Shown piece after piece: positions 57,362 through 64,000 of a DNA stretch of 64,000 bases (position 1 is the stretch's first letter; every line of letters starts with the position of its first letter). The notes below the pieces were generated by a model. It ran no database searches. It worked only from the letters and a program-made list of their open reading frames with translations, and was not told the DNA's origin. This DNA comes from Chloropicon primus (taxonomy: Eukaryota; Chlorophyta; Chloropicophyceae; Chloropicales; Chloropicaceae), in the NCBI GenBank assembly GCA_023205875.1, contig CP060755.1, positions 1,674,001 through 1,738,000 on the forward strand, read 5' to 3'. The translations under genes were made by a program, and so were the position numbers.

Positions 57362-58864
57362 TTACGCAGCAAAGGTCAAGATTGCAGGCTCCTTCGCCAG
57401 CATGGGGATGCTCGTCTCACCCTTTTCACACGTCCCCGCGCTCGTGTTGCACGTCGTTCCTTGCGGGCAGCAAGACTTCTTGTCGTCGCAGCACACGGCG
57501 TCTGCGGCAGGGCAGCAAGAGTACGCAACGCACTGCTGGAACAGCTCGTACATGCAGCAGCAGGTCGCTGGAGCTTTGCACTTCTGGTACTGATTGCACA
57601 CGACCTCGGGAGCCGGAGGCGGAGGGCCGGGCGACGGAGGCGTCGGAGGCGGAGCAGGAGGATCAACGCTCTCCTTCTTTGGGTAGCTCGACATCTTTGC
57701 GATGCCGCAGATGCCGGAGGGAGCCACCCCCATGGCCATCTTCATGTAGCCCTCCTCTCCCCACATGCCGCCCCACGAGTTCTTCATGATCCAGTAGTCC
57801 TGGCCATCCTCGCTCGTGCCGTAGCCCACGACGAGAACTCCGTGGTCGAGCTGCTCCCCACAGTCCGGGTCGGCGAAGACGCCTCCGGTGTAGAGCTGAA
57901 AGTTCGGGTGGTTGGCCTGGATCGCCACCGAGAGGGGCTGCTTTGAGACCACCTTGATCATCTCCTCCTCGTTCCCGGCCTCGACGTCCTCGAACCCGTC
58001 AATGGTCACGACGACCCTGTTCTCCTTGGCCTCGTTGCACTGGGTCTGGAAGCCCTGGTACGGGTAGTCCTCCTCGGTGTCGAGCCCGTTCTTCATCACG
58101 AACTCGAAGGCAAAGTCCATGAGGCCGCCCTGGCAGCCGTGGTCGTGCAACGTGTCGCAGTCCACGAGCTCCTGCTCGCTGAGGGAGGTGAGGTTGCCGC
58201 TCACGATGGCGTTGATGCCCTCGATCGACCCCGTGGTGGAGAAGGACCAGCACGATCCGCACCTGCCCTGGTTCTTCACCGGGGTGACCGCGTTGCGCTC
58301 GACCCAGTTCACGCTGTCGAGGCCCGCGAGGTCGCCCGGCACGAAGGCGGCCGTCGTCGTCGCCCTCCCCGGGAGCGCGCCGCGGTTCCCGGGGCTCGTC
58401 CCGAGGCGCGTGGCGCGGAACTCCTCCAAGCTCAGGTCCGCGAGCGAGTTCAGGCCCACCGTGTAAGACCTCTCCGCGCCCTGGTCGCCGTGGAGGTACA
58501 GCAGGTTCTCCTTGAAGGCCCCGAAGCGGCGACGCATCAGCTCCGCGTCGCCCTCGTACGCCTTGCCGTGGTAATCCATCCACTCCCTGAATACCGTCAA
58601 GATCTCCTCGTGGACCATGCCGTTGTTCCCGAGGAGGCCATCCTCCGCTCCGGCGCGGGCGCCGCCGCTCAGGAGGCTCAGCCCCCTCGCCGTGATCCTC
58701 GCCGTAAACTCCGCGACAGTCTCGTCGTGTGGGGCCTCCTCCCCCCTGCTGCTGTAGTACCCCTCGTTGCTCCCTGTTTGCTTGCTCCCCAGCACCGCGA
58801 CGCCCTGGGCCAGGCACACGGCCACCACCGCCGCCAAGCACACCGCCCTCGCTCCCCTTCTCAT
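57362..58864 (-). CDS. Papain-family cysteine protease with C-terminal granulin domain (RD21-like)
   Basis: 500 residues from ATG 58864. It has a signal peptide (MRRGARAVCLAAVVAVCLAQ), a propeptide with an ERFNIN-like pattern (FREWMDYHGKAY, then RFGAFKENLLYL), and then the protease. The catalytic Cys is in NQGRCGSCWSFST, the His in LDHGVLVVGYG and the Asn in WIMKNSWGGMWG; GCQGGLMD is also present. A Pro-rich linker (PPAPPPTPPSPGPPPPAP) leads to a granulin domain with paired CC motifs (CCCMYELFQQC, CCDDKKSCCPQGTTC). Plant RD21 proteases with this layout are vacuolar or secreted and lose the granulin part on maturation. Confidence 0.95.
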   Translation of the reverse strand: MRRGARAVCLAAVVAVCLAQGVAVLGSKQTGSNEGYYSSRGEEAPHDETVAEFTARITARGLSLLSGGARAGAEDGLLGNNGMVHEEILTVFREWMDYHGKAYEGDAELMRRRFGAFKENLLYLHGDQGAERSYTVGLNSLADLSLEEFRATRLGTSPGNRGALPGRATTTAAFVPGDLAGLDSVNWVERNAVTPVKNQGRCGSCWSFSTTGSIEGINAIVSGNLTSLSEQELVDCDTLHDHGCQGGLMDFAFEFVMKNGLDTEEDYPYQGFQTQCNEAKENRVVVTIDGFEDVEAGNEEEMIKVVSKQPLSVAIQANHPNFQLYTGGVFADPDCGEQLDHGVLVVGYGTSEDGQDYWIMKNSWGGMWGEEGYMKMAMGVAPSGICGIAKMSSYPKKESVDPPAPPPTPPSPGPPPPAPEVVCNQYQKCKAPATCCCMYELFQQCVAYSCCPAADAVCCDDKKSCCPQGTTCNTSAGTCEKGETSIPMLAKEPAILTFAA

Positions 58865-59271
58865 CCCGTCCCCCTCTTCCTCGCCTGACCTCTTCCCCTC
58901 GTCTCTCTCTTGTCTCTTGTCCCTCTTCTCTTGTGCGCCCCCGACCGACAGACCTCTAACGTCCGTCCTTAACCCTCGCGCTTTTTCGACAAGACCCTGA
59001 TGCCGAGATGAGATGGAATTCAACGACTTCTTCGGGGAGGCAAGAGGAGGAGGGAGGAGGGGAAGTGGATTGGGTGCGATGCGATGCGATGCGAAGCTGA
59101 CGACCACCAAGATGGCCATCTTGGTGGGCGGGTCTTCTTTCTTTCTATATAACAAATCAAAGGAAGTAACTTGTTGAAACCTTTAGGGAAAACTTGAGAA
59201 AGCAAACAAAACCGACGAGAATCATTCCCAGTCCCAGTCCCAGTCCCAGTCCCTGGGCCCCCTCTCTCCTC

Positions 59272-61269
59272 CTAGAGATCGTCCGTGACGGAGAGGTGGA
59301 AGTCGTAGGCCCCGCTGCCCCCGGCGCTGGCCACGACCCACAGGAAGCATCCCTGCCCCATGGTCCTCAGCCTCTTCACGTTGCTCGTCCCGGGGGTGGG
59401 GCTGGTCTGCATGCTGACGACGTGCCAGGGGTCGCCGTTCAGGGGGTTCTGCAGGAGGAACAGCATCAGGTCGGGGGCGTCGGCTCCCCGATTCTGGGGC
59501 TCCACCCAGGCCTCGTGGTACACGGACCCCTTGAAGGCGGACCCGTCCGGGGTGGCCGGGGTGCAGTAGGCGGTCCCGCCCTCGACGGACTGCCAGACGT
59601 AGGTGTTTCCGATGGTGATGATCCCGTCCCTGAAGGCTTGAGGGGGCGGCTGGACCTCGTAGGACTTTGGGCCGCTGCTCTCCAGGAACCCGCACGTGTG
59701 CAGCATGTTGGGGCTGTTGCACGACCTTCCCCCGATTCTCACGTCGGAGCACTCCGACTGGGAGAGATCCCTCCTCGGGCACTGCGTGGTTCCCGGGGTG
59801 ATCCACTCCTTCCACCCGGGGGGCAGGAAGGTGGCCTTGACCGGCTCCTCCCCAGCGTTTGCCAGGTGGTTCAGGCGGGCCCACTTGCTCGGGACCCTCT
59901 TTGGAACCACCCTCGTCTCGATGGGAACGTAACTGCCCCATGTCCTGGGCTTCTCGGGGTACACCATGTTGCTCTCGCCGAACGCGGTCGGGGGGGCGTC
60001 CTCGAACCTCGTCGCGGGGGTCCGGGGCGGCGTGCCGCTGCCCGGCAGGTTCCCAGCCGAAGGCATCTCGAAGTCGTAGTCGTAATCGTAGTCGTACTCC
60101 TCCTCCCCGGTCGTCGCGGTCGCCGGCGCCCCAGCGGGGAGGCAAAGCTCCTGGCCCTCGGCCATGTCGGGAGGAGGCAGCACGCAGTTGATCTTGTACA
60201 GGTCCACCCCGCAGACCTCCGTGTCCGAGGTCGAGATGGAGCAGCCCGCAACCGTTACGGTCATGTCGTCGCCCTTGCCGACGGCGATATCGTCGCAGGT
60301 CGCCGTCCCGATCGAGTCCATGGAGGCCAGCTGCTCCACGGAGACCCTCTCCGGCAGCAGGTGGTGGAGCACGAGAAGGTCCAGGCTCGGGCTCCTCATC
60401 AGGTCCTCCTTGCTGATGCTCAGAGCCGCCGTGAGCTGCTCGAAGGCCGCGTCCGTGGGAGCCAGCATGGTGTACCTGGCCCCCGGAGGGAGGGACGCCG
60501 TCCTATTCAGGCTGGTCTCCTCCCAGATCTCCGCGAAGGTGTTGGTGTGCCCGTTGGTCCTCAGCACCTCCGCGACCTCCACGCACCTGTCGGGGCCCTC
60601 GTCCAGGGCCCTCGTCCTCGCCGGCTCCGCCGCCTGGCCGCCCGGCCTGGTGATCCTCACCAGGAGCGGGTCCTTGGTGAACTGGGTGCGGCCGCTCGGG
60701 TCCTCCGCGGTGATGGTGGCGCCCGTGGTCAGCGCGTCCCTCCCCGCGGGGATGGCCGGGGAAAGCAAAGCGATCTCGGCCTCCACGGTCGCCCCGGCGG
60801 GAACGCGCAGCTTGCGGGGATCCTCCGAGTCGGGGACCCCGTCCGCCGGGCGGATGCCGAGGACGTCCAGCTCGCCCGCGCTCTCCCCGTCGGGGCCCGG
60901 GGTCTCGATCACCGAGAACAGGACGTCCAGGTCCTCCCCGCCGTTGTTCGTCACCGAGACCGGGAAGGCCGCCGGCCTGCCCGTCGTCATCTCGAGTGGG
61001 CTCGTGGCGGGGTCCAGCGCGATCTCCAGGAAGGGCTGGTCGTCCGCGGGAGAGGGGGAGGCGCTCGAGGCGCTCGCCCCCTGCGCCGAGTACGCCTTCG
61101 GGTACGCGGGCGGGGCCCCGTACCCCATCATCCCCTTCTTCCAGAACCCCATCCAGGGCAGGAAGGTCGCCTCCGTCTGCCGGGGCGCGCAGCACAGGAA
61201 GGCCGTCAGCACCACCAGGAGGACCAAGGTGCACCCCCTCGAGCTCAAGCCCGGTTGGTGACGCCTCAT
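59272..61269 (-). CDS. Secreted protein with one fasciclin (FAS1) domain
   Basis: 665 residues with a signal peptide (SRGCTLVLLVVLTAFLCCA). An Ig-like or beta-rich segment follows at about 95-240. The FAS1 domain spans about 245-400: VEVAEVLRTNGHTNTFAEI, then YTMLAPTDAAFEQL (H1 motif), LVLHHLLPERVSVEQL and the GCSISTSDTEVCGVDLYKIN end. A Tyr/Asp repeat (EYDYDYDYDFE) lies in the linker. The C-terminal 250 residues, with several Cys and Trp, are unfamiliar. FAS1 proteins act in cell adhesion and cell-wall structure. The final 30 residues are not hydrophobic, so no GPI signal is seen. An extracellular place is likely. Confidence 0.82.
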   Translation of the reverse strand: MRRHQPGLSSRGCTLVLLVVLTAFLCCAPRQTEATFLPWMGFWKKGMMGYGAPPAYPKAYSAQGASASSASPSPADDQPFLEIALDPATSPLEMTTGRPAAFPVSVTNNGGEDLDVLFSVIETPGPDGESAGELDVLGIRPADGVPDSEDPRKLRVPAGATVEAEIALLSPAIPAGRDALTTGATITAEDPSGRTQFTKDPLLVRITRPGGQAAEPARTRALDEGPDRCVEVAEVLRTNGHTNTFAEIWEETSLNRTASLPPGARYTMLAPTDAAFEQLTAALSISKEDLMRSPSLDLLVLHHLLPERVSVEQLASMDSIGTATCDDIAVGKGDDMTVTVAGCSISTSDTEVCGVDLYKINCVLPPPDMAEGQELCLPAGAPATATTGEEEYDYDYDYDFEMPSAGNLPGSGTPPRTPATRFEDAPPTAFGESNMVYPEKPRTWGSYVPIETRVVPKRVPSKWARLNHLANAGEEPVKATFLPPGWKEWITPGTTQCPRRDLSQSECSDVRIGGRSCNSPNMLHTCGFLESSGPKSYEVQPPPQAFRDGIITIGNTYVWQSVEGGTAYCTPATPDGSAFKGSVYHEAWVEPQNRGADAPDLMLFLLQNPLNGDPWHVVSMQTSPTPGTSNVKRLRTMGQGCFLWVVASAGGSGAYDFHLSVTDDL

Positions 61270-61615
61270 CGTCTCTCGTGTTCGCGTACCAGGAGGTCGT
61301 GTGGTTGGTGTGGTCGGTGTGGTCGTGTCGCAGGCAGGGGCGGCGCTGTGTCTCGGCCCGCGAATGGGAATGGGCGGACTGCCCCCCCCCACCTACGACG
61401 TACGACCCCCTCACACGACGACAACCTCCCGCTCGCAGGTTACTCGTAACCTCCAAGATCCAGCGTGGATCGGGATCGGATCGTCACAAACCGAATCCCG
61501 GGGGGAGGGGAGGGAGGGAGGGAAGCGATGGATGGAGAAGGTTGGAGATCAATCTTTCTTTTATTTGTTGTTGCTTCTTTCCTCCTCCTCGTTCGTTTTC
61601 TTTTTCTTTTAGTTT
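61270..61615. other. Intergenic region, no gene recognised
   Basis: About 345 bp between the FAS1 gene start and the Mpv17 stop. It holds TGTGGT-type repeats near 61300-61330 and a T/C-rich tract near 61555-61612. It should contain the FAS1 promoter and the Mpv17 3' UTR. Confidence 0.6.
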
Positions 61616-62503
61616 TTACTTGGCCTTCCCCTTCACACCTTTCTTGTCCCCCCCCTCCTCCTTCTTGCTCTTGTTCGCGATGAAGGAGAGCCCCGTGTTC
61701 CAGATGAGGGCCACGAGGTTGGCGAAGAGGACCTGGTAGTTCTGCGGCACGAACCTGAAGTTGACCAGCTGGAAGGGCACCCAGATCTTCCAGTTCAGGA
61801 CGAGGGAGTCCAGCCACCCGGCCTTGAGCCTTGGGATGATCTCCGCGGGCTTGCCCTCCAGGCAAGTCAGGCAGGACAGGAACGTGCCGATGAAGACGGG
61901 GGAGAACACGAGCTGGTCGCACAGGACGCTCACGAGGGCGGCCTTGTTGGAGGTGAGGCCCAGCGTGGTGACGAACTTGCTGAGGTTCAGGTACCAGAAG
62001 TGGAGCGCCGGGGCCACGAGCGCGAGGCCCAAAAAGGTGAAGGTGGCGCTGCGCCTGTAGTTGAAGGGCCCGTCCTCCAGGGTCAGCTGGCAGATCAGGT
62101 CGCCCGCGAAGTTCAGGAAGGCCGTGGTGGCCAGCTTCATGGGGATGGGGTGCTTGTCCACGAGGGCCAGGTACCAGGCGAGCAGGCCCAGGGGCTCCCC
62201 GCCCCCCCCGCTTCCTCCCCCCCCGCTCCCCCCGCTTCCTCCTCCTCCGCTCCCCCCGCTTCCTCCGGCCCCGCTGCCCCCCCCCTTGGTGCCGTCCAGG
62301 CTGAAGGCCCTCCAATTCCTCGCCCCTCCGCTCCTCGCGGACACGGAGGACTGCGAGGGGCCCCTCCCCGTCAAGCCCCTCGGCAACCCCGTGGCCACCC
62401 CCCGTGGCGCCGGCCCCTGCGCGGCGAGGGCGGTCACCCGCCGACCGAGCACTACGCCCTGCTGCTTCACCACCTGCCCCCACGCACCCACACAAACAAC
62501 CAT
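61616..62503 (-). CDS. Mpv17/PMP22-family membrane protein
   Basis: About 295 residues from ATG 62503; the start is not certain. The leader of about 90 residues is rich in Arg, Ser and Gly, and includes repeated GGSGGGGSGG blocks from a CCTCCGCTCCCC-type DNA repeat (about 62200-62285). The Mpv17 core follows: WYLALVDKHPIPMKLATTAF, GDLICQ, RRSATFTFLGLALVAPALHFWY, DQLVFSPVF and WIPFQLVNFRFVP-like WVPFQLVNFRFVPQNY, ending LIWNTGLSFIA. There are four membrane helices. Family members sit in peroxisomes, mitochondria or plastid membranes and affect redox or nucleotide balance. The leader suggests an organelle, but which one is open. Confidence 0.87.
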   Translation of the reverse strand: MVVCVGAWGQVVKQQGVVLGRRVTALAAQGPAPRGVATGLPRGLTGRGPSQSSVSARSGGARNWRAFSLDGTKGGGSGAGGSGGSGGGGSGGSGGGGSGGGGEPLGLLAWYLALVDKHPIPMKLATTAFLNFAGDLICQLTLEDGPFNYRRSATFTFLGLALVAPALHFWYLNLSKFVTTLGLTSNKAALVSVLCDQLVFSPVFIGTFLSCLTCLEGKPAEIIPRLKAGWLDSLVLNWKIWVPFQLVNFRFVPQNYQVLFANLVALIWNTGLSFIANKSKKEEGGDKKGVKGKAK

Positions 62504-62901
62504 CCCGACGTCAGTAAGTCCCCATTCCAATTCCCCTGGCGAGAAAAGGGGTAAGAGCGATCGAGGGAGGGAGCGATCGAGGGAGGGATTCCTTTTCTCT
62601 TGGTTGTTCTTGTCGTGGTACTTACCCTATCCGCATTCCTGCAGGCGGACTTGACCCACGTCGTCATCGTAGTGTTTGTTGTGTTGTTGTGTTGTTGTTT
62701 GTTGTTGTTGGTGTGTCGTCGTCCTCCCCCCGGCGCCAGGGCGACTCCGCGTTCTGCAGAGCGGGAAAGGCCAAGGCGGCTGCTGGGGGACCAGGACGAG
62801 GACACAAGAGGAGACGAGGGACGAGGACAAGGACGGAGAGAGGAGGGAGGAGGGAGGAGGGACGGGAGGGAATAATCCTAACGTAAGCCGAGGGGGGGGA
62901 T
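62504..62901. promoter_or_regulatory. Divergent promoter region, Mpv17 / PWP2
   Basis: About 400 bp. GGAGGGA and CGATCGAGGGAGGGA repeats occur near 62553-62588, a (TTG)n-rich stretch at 62665-62715, and GAGGACA/GGAGG repeats at 62800-62868. It holds the start regions of both genes. No other gene seen. Confidence 0.55.
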
Positions 62902-64000
62902 ATGAATTTCGGGTTTAATAACTTGCTGGGAAGCCCGTACAGGGGGGGGAACGCCTGCTTTGATGGGGATGGGAACGACACGAGTTTGTACGTGGGGGTG
63001 GGGAACAGGGTGGCCAAGACGAACCTAGCGACCACGGTCACCACGGTGCTCAAGTTCGAGGCGGAGAGCGACATCGAGAGGATCGCGTTGAGGCCGGACG
63101 GCCGCGTCCTCGCCGTCGTGGACAAGCTTGCTCGACTGAGCCTTCTGAACACGAGCCAGAACGTGGTCTTGCACAAGCTCACCCTCAAGGGAGAATGCCG
63201 CTGCATGGAGTACAGCCCATGCGGACGCTACCTCGCGGTGGGCGTGGGGAAGGTCCTCCAGGTGTGGGACTGCTCGGTCGACATGAAGAAGACCTTCGCT
63301 CCGCTTAGGCTGCACGTGCAGCACGGAAGCGCTCACGACGACCTCACGACCATCAGCTGGAACTCCGAGGGCACTTACCTGGCCTGCGGAAGCCGTGACC
63401 TGGGGGTCCACGTCTTCTCTCGGGACAAGGTCAAGGGGTTCAAGGGCGCGGTGCTCACTGGGCACAGGGACAACCCGGTGCTGGCGCAGTTCACGTCGAC
63501 CAAGGTGGGGGCGGCGGGATCGGAGGGCTCCAGGCAGGTCCTCTACACGCTCTCCCAGGACGGCAAGCTCATGCGGTGGGCCTTCAAGCCCGACGGAGGC
63601 GGCGAAGGGGACGAGGAAGACCTGTCCCGGGGGAGCTGGATTCTCGCGGGGAAGCACTTCGTGGAGCGGCAGGGGGCGAAGATCACGAGTTGCCACCTTC
63701 ACCCGGTGTCCCAGACCCTGGTGGTCGGGTTCAAGGACGGGCGTTTCGAGCTCTTCCAGATGCCGGACTTCACGTCCATCCAGTCCCTGAGCGTTTCCAG
63801 GGACGCGCTGTCGACCGCGGTGATCAACCCCGCCTCGGACTTGGTCGCCATCGGGTGCGCAAAGCTGGGTCAGCTCCTCGTTTGGAACTGGCAGTCTGAG
63901 AGCTACGTCTTCAAGCAGCAGGGGCACTTTTACGACGTCCTGAGCCTGGACTTCTCCAAGGACGGCAGCCAGGTTGTGACCGGGAGCGCGGACGGAAAGG
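62902..64000 (+). CDS. PWP2: PWP2/UTP1, WD40 protein of the SSU processome (3' end off window)
   Basis: The frame is open from the ATG at 62902 to the window edge: 366 codons. It begins MNFGFNNLLGSPYRGGNACF, which matches the PWP2 start. The WD repeats then follow PWP2: IALRPDGRVLAVVDK, MEYSPCGRYLAVGVGKVLQV, ISWNSEGTYLACGSRDLGVH, LSQDGKLMRW and the almost invariant LGQLLVWNWQSESYVFKQQG, then SLDFSKDGSQVVTGSADGK. PWP2 is a UTP-B component needed for 18S rRNA maturation in the nucleolus. The C-terminal half is outside the window. Confidence 0.95.
   Translation, partial: MNFGFNNLLGSPYRGGNACFDGDGNDTSLYVGVGNRVAKTNLATTVTTVLKFEAESDIERIALRPDGRVLAVVDKLARLSLLNTSQNVVLHKLTLKGECRCMEYSPCGRYLAVGVGKVLQVWDCSVDMKKTFAPLRLHVQHGSAHDDLTTISWNSEGTYLACGSRDLGVHVFSRDKVKGFKGAVLTGHRDNPVLAQFTSTKVGAAGSEGSRQVLYTLSQDGKLMRWAFKPDGGGEGDEEDLSRGSWILAGKHFVERQGAKITSCHLHPVSQTLVVGFKDGRFELFQMPDFTSIQSLSVSRDALSTAVINPASDLVAIGCAKLGQLLVWNWQSESYVFKQQGHFYDVLSLDFSKDGSQVVTGSADGK

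Noticed and set aside
1-64000. Retroviral, LTR or other virus-like elements
   Set aside because: No reverse transcriptase, integrase, capsid or long terminal repeats were recognised anywhere in the window.

Overview
This 64 kb window is nuclear DNA from a small, gene-dense green alga. Evidence: the genes are GC-rich, closely packed (about 39 genes, one per 1.6 kb, often convergent with only 50-150 bp between them) and mostly have no or one short GT-AG intron. Many genes end just before a TGTAA motif, the usual chlorophyte poly(A) signal. The gene set is photosynthetic and eukaryotic: plastid ribosomal protein L4, plastid uroporphyrinogen decarboxylase, a chlorophyllide a oxygenase subunit, DET1, a LUX-type GARP factor, STT3, TAF10, SART1 and PWP2. 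The chlorophyllide a oxygenase has the mononuclear-iron half but no Rieske half. That arrangement is known from Micromonas, so a prasinophyte (Mamiellophyceae or a relative) is the best guess; the genus is not resolved.

Layout. 1-8.3 kb: end of an unknown membrane protein, a CS-cyclophilin fusion, plastid lysophosphatidate acyltransferase, an unknown protein, the GARP factor, an acylated LRR protein and mitoribosomal mS38. 8.7-15.3 kb: endosomal Na+/H+ exchanger, a sialidase-like Golgi protein, and an aldo-keto reductase whose catalytic domain is duplicated in tandem. 15.7-18.5 kb: a DUF4856 protein next to a transferrin, probably for iron acquisition. 19.1-26.3 kb: PKA regulatory subunit with an acylated N-terminus, plastid L4, a coiled-coil protein, a TIR-bounded relic element and DET1. 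26.4-32 kb: a second aldo-keto reductase, an intact Fanzor (eukaryotic TnpB) gene with a foldable 3' end, TAF10 and a PPIL3-like cyclophilin. 32-41 kb: five-Tudor protein, the Rieske-less CAO, a PLAT-like plastid protein, a metallothionein-like protein and HemE. 41-51.7 kb: tyrosine-type permease, PAQR/HlyIII protein, SART1, PRC-barrel protein, BET1 SNARE, Tudor-FYR protein and STT3. 51.9-64 kb: folate-biopterin transporter, MscS channel, membrane-anchored inositol 5-phosphatase, granulin-containing cysteine protease, secreted fasciclin protein, Mpv17 and the start of PWP2.

The genes do not form one pathway; this is ordinary chromosome with a few groups of interest. HemE and CAO both serve chlorophyll synthesis; DET1 and the GARP factor suggest light and clock signalling; transferrin, DUF4856 and the metallothionein-like protein suggest metal handling. 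The most unusual item is the Fanzor gene at 27954-30125, an RNA-guided-nuclease homologue with all three RuvC acidic residues, followed by a 57-nt sequence that folds as a three-way junction. Exon joins below were made by eye from GT-AG sites, frame and family alignment from memory; no search or transcript data were available.
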